Shown here piece by piece: positions 34,267 through 42,977 of a stretch of DNA of 64,000 nt. The DNA is taken from contig RXJH01000013.1 of the NCBI GenBank assembly GCA_003987725.1, forward strand, positions 100,421 through 164,420, in the 5' to 3' direction. Source of the DNA: Hyphomicrobium sp. (GTDB lineage Bacteria > Pseudomonadota > Alphaproteobacteria > Rhizobiales > Hyphomicrobiaceae). The translations under genes were made by a program, and so were the position numbers. The notes under the pieces are model-generated. The model searched no databases. It saw only the letters and a list, made by a program, of their open reading frames with translations, and was not told the origin of the DNA. Numbering within the stretch: position 1 is the first letter of the stretch; every line of letters begins with the position of its first letter.

Positions 34267-35480
34267 TACTTCGCCTCGCTCAGCCGCGGCTCGGGCAAGA
34301 CCGGACGCACGACGTCGCCGTCGCGTAGAAACGTCCCCGCGCGCGTAACGACCAGATCGCCGTCTTGGACGCCGCTTTTGATCTCGACGAGATCGCCGGC
34401 GACCAGGCCCACCGAAACCGTATGTTTTTGAACCGTGTCGTTCTTGACGACCTGCACGGAGGCCAATCCTTGATCGAAGGTGACGGCTGATGACGGAACG
34501 GCAAGGCCACGGCTCGAGTCGGTTTCGATGCGTCCGCGCGCATACGAGCCGATCCTGAGCGCCGGATTGACACCGAGGAAGATTTTCACGCGACCAAGCC
34601 GCGTCGCCTTATCGACTTCAGGTGAGACGAGGCGGACCGTTCCTTCGAAGTCGCCGTTTTGGGGCACGGTCACGATCGCCTTTTGCCCGACCTTGACCTT
34701 CTTCAATTCCGTTTCGACGATTTCGGCGTCGAGTTCGATTTCGCCGTTCTGGATGATGCGGAACATCGGCTCGCCGGCCGTCGAAGCCATGCCGCCGATG
34801 CGTCCCATGCGCCGGCTGATGACACCGTCGGCGGGTGCGGTCACATCGGTATTATTCCGGCGCCACAAGAGCTCCCGTCGTTGCGCCTCGACTTGGGCCT
34901 TTTCGGCTTTCGCGGCCGTCAGCCCGTCGCGGGCCGCGAGGAGTTGAGCCGCAGTCGTATGCGCCGCGCTCTCGCGCTGATCGTAGGTCGAGCCGGAGAG
35001 ATATCCCGATTGCTTCAAGGGCACCGCGCGTTCGAATTGCGCAGTTGCCTCTTTGGACTGCGCTTCCGACTGAACGATCTGACTCTCGGCTTGCGCGATC
35101 GCGGCATCCGACCGCGCCAGATTGGCATTGTTCTGCGCAAGTTGCGCGTCGAGCTGTTCGGCAACGAGGCGTGCGAGAACCTGACCCTTTTTGACTTTGT
35201 CGCCTTCGTCCGCGAGAAGCTCGAGAACGCGCAGGCCATCGACCTCCGGCGAGACGAGGATTTCCTCGCGCGGGACGAGCGATCCTGAGACGGCGGCGGT
35301 TTCGACGAAATTTTCGATCCCGACCTTCGACACGGTGACCGAAGGAGCAGCGACGGGTTTTGCGGCTTCGAGCCTCTCGCCCTGAACTTCGGCCGTGTGC
35401 TTCTTCACGACGTAGAGGTATCCGCCTCCGGCCGCCGCGCCTACAGCCAAAAGGCCAAAGATAAATTTTCTAAGACTCAT
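34266..35480 (-). CDS. RND efflux periplasmic adaptor
   Basis: A 404-residue membrane fusion protein: N-terminal anchor (FIFGLLAVGAAAGGGYLY), lipoyl half-motifs (VSPEVDGLRVLELLADEGD and VTAPADGVISRRMGRIG), an alpha-hairpin (residues ~100-200), and the beta-barrel domain. Links the RND pump to a TolC-like channel. Overlaps the tetR stop by four bases. Confidence 0.9.
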   Translation of the reverse strand: MSLRKFIFGLLAVGAAAGGGYLYVVKKHTAEVQGERLEAAKPVAAPSVTVSKVGIENFVETAAVSGSLVPREEILVSPEVDGLRVLELLADEGDKVKKGQVLARLVAEQLDAQLAQNNANLARSDAAIAQAESQIVQSEAQSKEATAQFERAVPLKQSGYLSGSTYDQRESAAHTTAAQLLAARDGLTAAKAEKAQVEAQRRELLWRRNNTDVTAPADGVISRRMGRIGGMASTAGEPMFRIIQNGEIELDAEIVETELKKVKVGQKAIVTVPQNGDFEGTVRLVSPEVDKATRLGRVKIFLGVNPALRIGSYARGRIETDSSRGLAVPSSAVTFDQGLASVQVVKNDTVQKHTVSVGLVAGDLVEIKSGVQDGDLVVTRAGTFLRDGDVVRPVLPEPRLSEAK

Positions 35481-36148
35481 CGGCGCCCCCCGCGTGCGGA
35501 AACCTTCGCGCGGGATACTTTGTGTTCCGCCGGCGTCCGTTCAACCGTCCCCCGTTTAACTGGATTGAGCAGACTGCCGATGAGGTCGATGACCACAGGG
35601 AGAACGGATCTCATGTCGGCGTCAGGATAAATGGCACGGCGCCAGAACATTCCGTCGCCAACGATATTGAAGACATTCACGAGTGTCTGGATGTCGGTCC
35701 GCGGCGCGATGCGCCCCTCGTCTTGAAGACGACGGAACAAAGCTTCGAAGTTGTCCGAGCAGAATTTCTCGACGCCGAGGAAGATTTCGGCGATGCGCGG
35801 ATTGCGTGTCGCCTCGATGCCCATCTCGACGGCGAAACGCTGCCTCTCGCGTCCCTCCTCGATGAAGTAATGCTCGCCGATTGCGCCGAGTGCCTCGAGA
35901 AAATCCGGCGCGGCCGCCAGCGCGGCGAAACGTTCGGCGAATTCCGCGCGGTCGCGTTCGCAAAGCCCCGCGATGAGCGCTTCCTTGCTGTCGAAATAGA
36001 CGTAGAGGGCGCCAGGACTGACGTCCGCCTCCCGGCAGATCGTCTGCATCGTCGTGGCGTGAAACCCGCCGTTGGAAAAGCATCGGAGCGCCGCGTCGAG
36101 AATGTGCTCTCGCCGTGCGCGTTGGGTGTCTGGCTTGAGCTTCGGCAT
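35477..36148 (-). CDS. TetR-family regulator of the RND operon
   Basis: A 223-residue regulator. The N-terminal helix-turn-helix is REHILDAALRCFSNGGFHATTMQTICREADVSPGALYVYF (read in parts), the standard TetR HTH; the C-terminal ~150 residues are the ligand-binding helical domain. First gene of the operon, so it should repress its own operon and respond to the pump substrate. The operator would lie in 36149-36340. Confidence 0.92.
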   Translation of the reverse strand: MPKLKPDTQRARREHILDAALRCFSNGGFHATTMQTICREADVSPGALYVYFDSKEALIAGLCERDRAEFAERFAALAAAPDFLEALGAIGEHYFIEEGRERQRFAVEMGIEATRNPRIAEIFLGVEKFCSDNFEALFRRLQDEGRIAPRTDIQTLVNVFNIVGDGMFWRRAIYPDADMRSVLPVVIDLIGSLLNPVKRGTVERTPAEHKVSRAKVSARGGRR

Positions 36149-36340
36149 CGCTCCGATCGTCCGTGTGCAAGCAAGGTTAAAAACGAATGGGCGTTCTGCT
36201 TGATGGACGATTGCGGAGAGGTCAAGGCGAATAGTTGTTCGTTTTGCAAAAAATTCGGAGAAGGCCGGCCTAGTGGCAGATACAGCTCAGGCCTGTCCGA
36301 GAGGGGCAGGAAAGGGCGCGCCGATCGCCTCAATGATTTT

Positions 36341-36382
36341 GAAAAAAGAGGAGCAGTAGGTCCCGCAGCCCACCGCTCCTCT
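36341..36382 (-). terminator. Strong minus-strand terminator
   Basis: Minus-strand reading: a 14-bp stem (AGAGGAGC pairs fully, then six more pairs with two G-U), an 8-base loop (CTGCGGGA), then six T. It lies upstream of tetR and must end a transcript coming from 36388 or further right. Confidence 0.8.
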
Positions 36383-36387
36383 CTCAA

Positions 36388-36641
36388 CCGCCCGAGCCTG
36401 AGGCCGGGCGGATTCCATGAATCTTGCGAAATCGAGAAGCGCTAAGCAGGTGCAGGCCGAATGGCCGCCGCGTGCGCTCGCAAGATCGATTTATGTTCTC
36501 GAAGGAGTCATTCGCCTCATATCGGGCGCGCCTCTAAGTGCTAATCCGAAACACCGACAACAACAATGAATGCACAATTCTTGAGTAATTCGTTCGTCAT
36601 CTAGAATGGGTCCCTTCGGCAATCTGTCTTGCGAAAGGGAC
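36388..36641 (-). ncRNA. Candidate structured small RNA or long 3' UTR
   Basis: Between the gene ending at 36767 and the terminator at 36341 there is no ORF, but two more hairpins occur on the same strand: 36610-36641 (13 pairs, one mismatch, 6-base loop) and 36388-36411 (CCGCCCG/CGGGCGG with an inner GCC/GGC). Three stems ending in a U-run are what a trans-acting or housekeeping small RNA would look like. No Rfam family is claimed; a long 3' UTR is the alternative. Confidence 0.35.
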
Positions 36642-36766
36642 GTACCTCATCCCCCTCCTATAGCGCACTTTCAGGGAGCCGAATTCTCAAATCGCCGAAA
36701 TGTTTCCTAATTGACCATGACGAAATACGATCCGTCGCAAGGTGAGTTTGAAATGCCTCACGCCGA

Positions 36767-37075
36767 TCAAGGTGAACAGGGCGTGCCGGTGAAAATGCAT
36801 AAGCTGTTGGCCGGTCCCGTAAGGCAACGCTCTTCGGTATTTTGCGCCCGCGCCCAATTTGCGAAGTTCGGCCCGAGCCCAGGAGTGGCCCGCACCTTCG
36901 CGCGCCAATTCGCCCTCGCCTTTGTTTTTGCGAGCCAGACGTAGCGAGCTTCTTCGCCGCGCGCGACGACCGGCGACGAGGCGCAGGTATCGGCGACCAC
37001 ACGCATTGAAAAGGCCGCGAGGAAGAGCAATGTGAGCGAGAGAGCCGAAGTCTTTAAGAGTACCGTCCTCATCAT
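36767..37075 (-). CDS. Secreted cysteine-containing protein, 102 aa
   Basis: Starts MMRTVLLKTSALSLTLLFLA, a signal peptide, then a mature part with WLAKTKARANWRAKVRAT, a NWARA helix and four cysteines (DTCASSP, ERCLTGP, LCIFTG, PCSP). The K-T-K-A-R-A-N-W-R-A-K-V pattern occurs in many small exported Rhizobiales proteins of unknown role. GGGGA precedes the double ATG. Confidence 0.7.
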   Translation of the reverse strand: MMRTVLLKTSALSLTLLFLAAFSMRVVADTCASSPVVARGEEARYVWLAKTKARANWRAKVRATPGLGPNFANWARAQNTEERCLTGPANSLCIFTGTPCSP

Positions 37076-37125
37076 TTTTCCCCGAAGCCCCGCCGCCCGT
37101 AGAAGCTCAAGCATCGCAAACGCTA

Positions 37126-37971
37126 TTAATACTGAAAGAGCACGTTGACGTTTCCGTAAGCCGAGGGCGCCGCCGTGGACCATTCGTCGATCCGCCACAG
37201 TCCGCCACCCGCGAGCGATATCTCGCCGCCGCTCCATTCGTAACGCGTGAAAAGACCCGCACGTCCATTCCAGGCGTTGCTGCCCGTTTCGATATTCTTG
37301 TCATAGCGAAGTTCCGGACCAATCGATAGCGCCGGCAGCAGGCGCCAGCCCGAACGCCATCGGGCGGCGGATTCATTGCGCGCCGTTGAATAGCTGAGGT
37401 CGAGCGACGACCAGGAATCCGCGTCGAGCGTGAGCCACAATTCTAAAGCGCCTTTGACGCCGAATTCGGTGCCATCGTCATCATTGTTCGGATCGCGCTT
37501 GAGATGGTGCTCGGACGACATCGATGCCCCGGCAAACGCCTTCGCGGTCAGTCGGCCGAGCTGAAGATGATATCCGAGAAGAACCTCGGCGTAGGAATGC
37601 GCGACCTCGAAGCGTTGCGCGGTCCGCCCCTCCTCGTCGCAACGGACAATCTCGCAATTCGCATGCGGAGGGGCGCTGTCGTAACTGTAGCGGCCATATC
37701 CGCCGCCAACGCGCAATCGCCAGCCGTCGCTGTAGATATCGGCGCTCCGAAGCGCGAACGTCATTCCGGAATAGGCGAGCCACTGATCGTTCGCAGCGTC
37801 GACTCCGGTGACGACTTCGCGCCAGCCATATTTTTCCTGAACCCAATCGGTCGGGGGATCACTCGTCTGCGCTGATGCCGATCCGGATAGAAACACCTGC
37901 ACAACCGCGATGACCAATCCGGCCACAGCGGAGAGCAGGCCCCACCTCCGGCACTCCCCAAAACGCAACAT
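37126..37971 (-). CDS. bcsS: Cellulose biosynthesis protein BcsS-like
   Basis: A 281-residue outer-membrane-type protein. Signal peptide ends near ASAQ; then YSGMTFALRS, repeated amphipathic beta strands (RVGGGYGRYSYD, EVLLGYHLQLG, GWRLLPALSIGPE) and the C-terminal SAYGNVNVLFQY ending in an aromatic residue, as in outer-membrane beta-barrels. The pattern matches the BcsS family of alphaproteobacteria. No bcsA/bcsB are nearby, so a cellulose role here is inference. Confidence 0.7.
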   Translation of the reverse strand: MLRFGECRRWGLLSAVAGLVIAVVQVFLSGSASAQTSDPPTDWVQEKYGWREVVTGVDAANDQWLAYSGMTFALRSADIYSDGWRLRVGGGYGRYSYDSAPPHANCEIVRCDEEGRTAQRFEVAHSYAEVLLGYHLQLGRLTAKAFAGASMSSEHHLKRDPNNDDDGTEFGVKGALELWLTLDADSWSSLDLSYSTARNESAARWRSGWRLLPALSIGPELRYDKNIETGSNAWNGRAGLFTRYEWSGGEISLAGGGLWRIDEWSTAAPSAYGNVNVLFQY

Positions 37972-38215
37972 TGAACGCAGACGCGCTTAAAATACATGTA
38001 TTAACCAAGCTGAACATAACGCTGAATGGAATGAGCGGCGTCAAGAAGAACGCAAGATGAACCAAGCAAAGTCTTTTGGTTCAATCAGAAATAATAAAAA
38101 TTTACGATTGTATAACTATGGTTGCGTAAGGTTCGATCTTCAGTTCACTGACAATATTTCTGGCATTGAGTGACAAGCCCATCCAGGGCCGTGTGTAAAA
38201 ATACATTGAAGGGCC

Positions 38216-38353
38216 CTACCGCTCCCCATGGTTGCGGTCGAGCCAGTCAGACCACCCGGCTAAAATTACTATCCCGACGAACAGAACAATGAGGACAATC
38301 CACAACGTCAGCCACCAGGGATGAACGCCCGCAAAGGCGACAACTTCAGCCAA
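38216..38353 (-). CDS. Small single-span membrane protein, 45 aa
   Basis: Starts at a TTG with GGGGGA six bases before it: AEVVAFAGVHPWW, then a strong transmembrane helix (LTLWIVLIVLFVGIVILAGW) and a polar end SDWLDRNHGER. The combination of ribosome site, helix and charged tail supports a real small gene. No family recognised. Confidence 0.55.
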   Translation of the reverse strand: MAEVVAFAGVHPWWLTLWIVLIVLFVGIVILAGWSDWLDRNHGER

Positions 38354-38711
38354 TTCAATTCCCCCACGCGGAACGCATCCGCAACGTCAGTAGACGGAGC
38401 ATGCTCTAATTTACATTCTGATGTCATGATGAGCATGATGCGTTTGCTCTACGCGGCGCCGCATTTCCCGCTCGATTGCATTTGATCTGAGTCATGGAAC
38501 TGAAGTGAACGCAGTGTACGATCCTCACCAGATCGCAGAGATTGCAATTGCGCCCTTGAATGGATTGCCGGAGCACGCATCTGTGAACTGCAGCCTGTGG
38601 GCTGCCGTGATACTGACCCACAATTAGCCCAAGTCAGAGTTATTGGCGCAGAAGCAATAAAAGTTGGCCGTCGAAGGCCGCAGCATATTTTGTGTCTGGG
38701 AGGACGCAGCA
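38354..38711. other. Intergenic stretch
   Basis: About 360 bases between the small membrane gene and the phasin-like gene; presumably holds both divergent promoters. No clear consensus element seen. Confidence 0.4.
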
Positions 38712-39134
38712 ATGGCATATGAAGAGGGCGCGCGTAGTACGAATACTTCGCTCTACTACCAATTCTATCAACAAGCCTTTGAAATGGTCGACGCCACATC
38801 GATGTTCTGGCAGCCGTTTCTGAAAGCTGCTGGCCGGACACAGCTCGAGGTCGCAAGTCTGCAAGCACGCCAAGCCCAGGCATTCGTGCATTGGGCGCAT
38901 CGAATGATGCAACCGGCGACACCGGTCGACGTCTGCACCGCGCATGCCGAGTTCTGGGCGAAGATCACAGGCCAGTATATAGAGACGGTTCCGCGCGTCG
39001 CTGCAGCCGTGGAAAAGGCGGCCGAGGCCGTCACGCCGACCGTGCTGCCGCTACCGCCCAAACAGAAGAGAGACGGCTTGATCCTTCTGGACCGGCAGAG
39101 CTCCGGTGAACTGACCGAGCGCAGGGTCGCCTGA
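38712..39134 (+). CDS. Phasin-like protein
   Basis: 140 residues from the ATG giving MAYEEGARSTNTSLYY. Helical, amphipathic, no signal: YYQFYQQAFEMVDATSMFW, then VASLQARQAQAFVHWAHRMM and EFWAKITGQYIETVPRVA. This is the shape of the phasin family, which coats polyhydroxyalkanoate granules; the C-terminal ~35 residues (PLPPKQKR...) are low-complexity. GGGAGG precedes the ATG. Phasin is the best reading; other granule- or membrane-associated helical proteins are possible. Confidence 0.65.
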   Translation: MAYEEGARSTNTSLYYQFYQQAFEMVDATSMFWQPFLKAAGRTQLEVASLQARQAQAFVHWAHRMMQPATPVDVCTAHAEFWAKITGQYIETVPRVAAAVEKAAEAVTPTVLPLPPKQKRDGLILLDRQSSGELTERRVA

Positions 39135-39167
39135 CGTTTTGAACGGGTCGATGGGATTGTTTCGATA

Positions 39168-39192
39168 GGCCGATTGGTTAAGCCAATCGGCC
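39168..39192. terminator. Hairpin between convergent genes
   Basis: A perfect 10-bp stem GGCCGATTGG / CCAATCGGCC with a 5-base loop between the phasin-like and IalB stops. Only a short T stretch follows on either strand. Confidence 0.6.
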
Positions 39193-39196
39193 TTCG

Positions 39197-39742
39197 TCAT
39201 TTCAGTTCGCCCAGGGCCTCGCCGAAGCCTTTAAGCGAGATCGGAATGCCGATACCTGCTTCTTCGGTCTGGAAGATGATGAAGATGGCGGTCTTGCCCG
39301 TCTTCAGCTGCTCGATGAGCGGATCCTCGACGACGACCTGCGCGTAACAGGCGAAGCTGTGACACCGCAAGAACGGTGCATGGCCGACATCCTTGTCGTC
39401 GATCTTGAGGCCCAGCCCCGGTGGCAGCAGGACGCCGAGTGGCGCGAAAACCCTGAGCACACGCGTGCCGTTCGAAAATTTCTGGAAATAGACCGTAAGT
39501 CCGATGTTGTTCTTGTCCTCGGCCGTCACGCTTTGGACGAGAGCGCATACCGGGTTCTTTGAACCTGCCGGTGGGTCTTTACAGACGACCTGCCAGTCTC
39601 CGTGCTGCGACTTGACCGTGCCTTCGGGCGCATCAACGGCGAACGCATTGCCGGGTAACGCCAGCATTGCCGTCAGTTGTGCAAATGCGAGAAGCGCGGC
39701 CAGCGGACCCCCGGCCCGCCTCCTATTCCGGATGGCGATCAT
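39197..39742 (-). CDS. ialB: Invasion-associated locus B (IalB) protein
   Basis: 181 residues from the ATG at 39742 (MIAIRNRRRAGGPLA), a signal peptide then the IalB domain: HGDWQVVCKDPP, CALVQSV, VLRVFAPLGVLLPPGL and a late cysteine pair (LRCHSFACYAQV). IalB proteins are exported and widespread in Rhizobiales, including non-pathogens; the molecular role is unclear. The frame stays open upstream but the signal peptide sets this start. Confidence 0.88.
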   Translation of the reverse strand: MIAIRNRRRAGGPLAALLAFAQLTAMLALPGNAFAVDAPEGTVKSQHGDWQVVCKDPPAGSKNPVCALVQSVTAEDKNNIGLTVYFQKFSNGTRVLRVFAPLGVLLPPGLGLKIDDKDVGHAPFLRCHSFACYAQVVVEDPLIEQLKTGKTAIFIIFQTEEAGIGIPISLKGFGEALGELK

Positions 39743-40189
39743 TTTCCACAAATGTATGAGCGGACGGCATCGGCTCCAGAGGCCCGTTTTTTCCGGTGAC
39801 AAAAGATGGTCCTTGCTTTCGCGAGCCGAGCCCAATGGTCAAGCGGCGGAGGAAGAGCGCGCTTCGTCGTCCAGGAATCTGGCCGAATTCTGTCGCCAAC
39901 GGCGCCGTTGCCCTGTGCTGAGGAGAATTGATTCGTCGATCAGGTATAGTGGTTTCGCGAAGAAATGACGCAGAAAGCTTGACTTGAGCGGCACGAACAG
40001 ATTGTGCTCTTTATCAACTCGCCTTAACAAATCGATGAGGCATACGTCCGCAGCGACGGCGGGCCATCCCAGCGTGAAAACTGGGCAACAAATAATCGGG
40101 TATGACACGCCGGCCCGGGGTGTCAGGAAAATGTATCTGGGAGGCTGTCGGTTCAGGGGGATCTGAACCGACGTATTGGGAGCGAAGGA
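39743..40189. other. Intergenic stretch upstream of the cox operon
   Basis: About 450 bases expected to hold the cox operon promoter and that of ialB. No ORF, hairpin or consensus promoter that I can support. Confidence 0.4.
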
Positions 40190-41170
40190 ATGTCGAATAG
40201 GATGTTTGGCGCGGTTGCCATTCTGGCGGCCGCGTGTTTGGCGATTGCCCTCGGGGGGCTGTCGCCTGCCATGGCCGGCCTCGGGCAGCCCACGAATGGC
40301 GAGCTGGGTCTGCAGCTTCCTGCGACTCCGATCATGAGTCAGATCTTCGACCTCTTTCACGTCGTAAATACGATCATCACCGTGGTCGTGTTGTTCGTTC
40401 TCGTTCTGTTGGTCTACGTGATGTACCGCTTCAACGAGAAGCGGAACCCAACCCCGTCCAGAACCTCGCACAACACGATGCTCGAGGTCGCCTGGACCAT
40501 CCTCCCGATCCTCATTCTCGTCGGCATTTCGATCCCCTCGTTCCACCTCCTCTTCAACCAGTACAACTTTCCGAAGCCCGATCTGACGATCAAGGCAACA
40601 GGCAATGCTTGGTTCTGGGAGCATGAATACGTTGACGACAAGGTGACGATCACCTCGAACATCGTCAACGACGAGGATATTCTCCGGGCGAAGATCGGCG
40701 ACGAAGCCTACGACAAGCAGTTCGGTTCGCTTCAGGGCGCCCAGCTTCACAGCGCGCTCTATAACGCTTCAATTCCGCTCTGGAACGAAGAGAAGAAGCT
40801 TCGCCGTTTGACGGTCGATCAGGAGATCGCCGTTCCCGTGAATAAGGTCGTCGACGTCCTGGTGACGTCCAACGACGTCATCCATTCGTGGACGATCCCC
40901 TCGTTCGGCGTGAAGATGCAGGCTGTTCCGGGTCGCGTCGCGGCGACATGGTTCAAGGCCACGAAGATTGGTTCCTATCACGGCCAGTGCGCGGTGCTCT
41001 GCGGCAAGCTGCATTCAGCCATGCCGATCACCGTACGCGTCGTCGATCAACCGGTCTATGATGCCTGGATCGCGGCTGTGAAGGCCAAGGACAAGAAGAA
41101 GGCGCAGCAGATCCTCGACGAGGACACTGCGAGCAAGGTCGATTTTCAGTCGGTGGCTGAGGCGCATTAA
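40190..41170 (+). CDS. coxB: Cytochrome c oxidase subunit II
   Basis: A 326-residue subunit. A cleavable leader (ending AMA), two N-terminal membrane helices (residues ~55-115), then the CuA cupredoxin domain: VIHSWTIPS gives the first His, and GQCAVLCGKLHSAMP gives Cys, Cys, His and Met ligands. Where the family has Cys-Ser-Glu, this protein has Cys-Ala-Val, losing the Glu that also binds the Mg/Mn ion. W-F-W replaces the usual W-Y-W electron-entry cluster. GAAGGA precedes the ATG. First gene of the operon; accepts electrons from cytochrome c in the periplasm. Confidence 0.95.
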   Translation: MSNRMFGAVAILAAACLAIALGGLSPAMAGLGQPTNGELGLQLPATPIMSQIFDLFHVVNTIITVVVLFVLVLLVYVMYRFNEKRNPTPSRTSHNTMLEVAWTILPILILVGISIPSFHLLFNQYNFPKPDLTIKATGNAWFWEHEYVDDKVTITSNIVNDEDILRAKIGDEAYDKQFGSLQGAQLHSALYNASIPLWNEEKKLRRLTVDQEIAVPVNKVVDVLVTSNDVIHSWTIPSFGVKMQAVPGRVAATWFKATKIGSYHGQCAVLCGKLHSAMPITVRVVDQPVYDAWIAAVKAKDKKKAQQILDEDTASKVDFQSVAEAH

Positions 41171-41263
41171 CGGCAGTGAATGATGGCCGGGCAGCCGCTC
41201 GGCCTATCTGACGCTCAACAAAAAAGAAGTTCAGACAAAACTTCCGGGACAAGGGCTTACGAA

Positions 41264-42889
41264 ATGGGAAGCACTGCGCATGCAACGGACGACGGGCACG
41301 ATCACGCCCCGCCGTTTTTCAAACGATGGTTCTTTTCGACGAACCACAAGGACATCGGCACCCTCTACCTGCTGTTCGCGATCTTCGCGGGCTGCATCGG
41401 CGTGTTCCTATCGCTGCTGATGCGCATGGAGCTGCAGGAGCCGGGTCTGCAGTACTTCGCCAATGAAGGTATCTATAACGTCTTCGTTACGGGCCACGGC
41501 CTGATCATGGTCTTCTTCATGGTCATGCCCGCCATGATCGGCGGCTTCGGCAACTGGTTTGTGCCGTTGATGATCGGTGCGCCGGATATGGCGTTCCCGC
41601 GCATGAACAACATCTCGTTCTGGCTGCTGCCTGCAGCGTTCACGCTGTTGCTCATCTCGCTGTTCGTGCCTGGCACGGCAGACGCCGATGGCGTTGGCAC
41701 AGGCTGGATTGTTGTTGCGCCGCTCTCGGGGCGAATTGGACATCCGGGGCCCGCAGTCGATTTCGCTATCCTGTCGCTGCACCTTGCCGGCGCCTCGTCG
41801 ATCCTTGGCGCCATCAACTTCATCACGACGATCTTCAACATGCGCGCTCCGGGCATGACGCTGCATAAAATGCCGCTCTTCGCCTGGTCGGTTCTCGTGA
41901 CTGCGTTCTTGCTGCTTCTGTCGCTTCCGGTTTTGGCCGGCGCCATCACGATGCTGCTGACGGACCGCAACTTCGGAACCACCTTCTATGATCCCGCCGG
42001 CGGCGGCGATCCCCTTCTCTACGCGCATCTCTTCTGGTTCTTCGGTCACCCGGAAGTTTACATTCTCATCCTGCCGGGCTTCGGCATGATCAGCCATATC
42101 GTGTCCACGTTCTCGCGGAAGCCGATCTTCGGTTACCTCGGCATGGCCTACGCGATGGTGGCGATCGGTCTTGTCGGCTTCATCGTCTGGGCTCACCACA
42201 TGTATACGGCGGGCCTCAGCGTCGACACGCAGGCCTACTTCATGTTCGCGACGATGGTCATCGCGGTGCCGACCGGCATCAAGGTGTTCTCCTGGATCGC
42301 GACGATGTGGGGTGGATCTCTCCAGTTCCGCGTGCCCATGCTCTGGGCGCTGGGATTCATCTTCCTCTTCACGGTTGGCGGCGTGACGGGCGTGATGTGC
42401 GCAAACGCGGGCGTCGATCGTTCGCTCCACAACACCTATTACGTCGTGGCGCACTTCCATTACGTGCTGTCACTCGGCGCCGTCTTCTCGATCTTCGCGG
42501 GCTGGTACTACTGGTTCCCGAAAATGTCGGGCTACATGTACAATGAGACGCTGGGCAAGATTCACTTCTGGCTGACGTTCATTGGCGCCAACGTGCTGTT
42601 TTTCCCGCAGCACTTCCTTGGGCTCGCCGGCATGCAGCGCCACTACGCTGACTATCCGGAAGCGTTCACCTATTGGAACCGGGTGTCGTCTGTCGGCTCG
42701 TACATCACGACGTTCGGCTTGGTCGTCTTCCTGTTCGCGATGTTCTACGCCTACTTCATCCGCAAGGAGAAGGCGGCCGGCAACCCGTGGGGCGTTGGAG
42801 CGACGACGCTGGAATGGACGCTGCCGTCACCGCCAGCCTTCCACTCCTACGAAACTCTGCCGCGGATAGCCGCGACGGACCATCACTGA
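41264..42889 (+). CDS. coxA: Cytochrome c oxidase subunit I
   Basis: 541 residues from the ATG giving [14 protein letters not shown] (AAGGG upstream; an earlier frame start at 41180 is less likely). Twelve helices. D-channel [22 protein letters not shown] with the CuB His, Tyr and channel Glu, WAHHMYT with two CuB His, K-channel GIKVFSW and AHFHYVLS with the heme a/a3 His: a normal A-type haem-copper core. Two changes stand out: HNTYY for HDTYY (Mg-binding Asp lost) and GMQRHY for GMPRRY (an Arg at the heme propionates replaced by His). Confidence 0.96.
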   Translation: MGSTAHATDDGHDHAPPFFKRWFFSTNHKDIGTLYLLFAIFAGCIGVFLSLLMRMELQEPGLQYFANEGIYNVFVTGHGLIMVFFMVMPAMIGGFGNWFVPLMIGAPDMAFPRMNNISFWLLPAAFTLLLISLFVPGTADADGVGTGWIVVAPLSGRIGHPGPAVDFAILSLHLAGASSILGAINFITTIFNMRAPGMTLHKMPLFAWSVLVTAFLLLLSLPVLAGAITMLLTDRNFGTTFYDPAGGGDPLLYAHLFWFFGHPEVYILILPGFGMISHIVSTFSRKPIFGYLGMAYAMVAIGLVGFIVWAHHMYTAGLSVDTQAYFMFATMVIAVPTGIKVFSWIATMWGGSLQFRVPMLWALGFIFLFTVGGVTGVMCANAGVDRSLHNTYYVVAHFHYVLSLGAVFSIFAGWYYWFPKMSGYMYNETLGKIHFWLTFIGANVLFFPQHFLGLAGMQRHYADYPEAFTYWNRVSSVGSYITTFGLVVFLFAMFYAYFIRKEKAAGNPWGVGATTLEWTLPSPPAFHSYETLPRIAATDHH

Positions 42890-42977
42890 CGAAAGTTGAG
42901 TGAGCGACGGGGCGAGGCATTCGCCCCGTCGCCATTCCGATTTATTGCAACTGAATTTTTTTGACGGCGCTTGCGAC

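Noticed and set aside
35522-36445. Plus-strand open frame across tetR
   Set aside because: Opposite a clear TetR HTH gene and has no ribosome site.
39839-40750. Long minus-strand open frame opposite coxB
   Set aside because: It is a reading-frame shadow of coxB: biased composition, no ribosome site, no family.
41408-42460. Minus-strand open frame of 350 codons opposite coxA
   Set aside because: Arg/His/Glu-rich mirror of the membrane-coding strand; coxA is certain.
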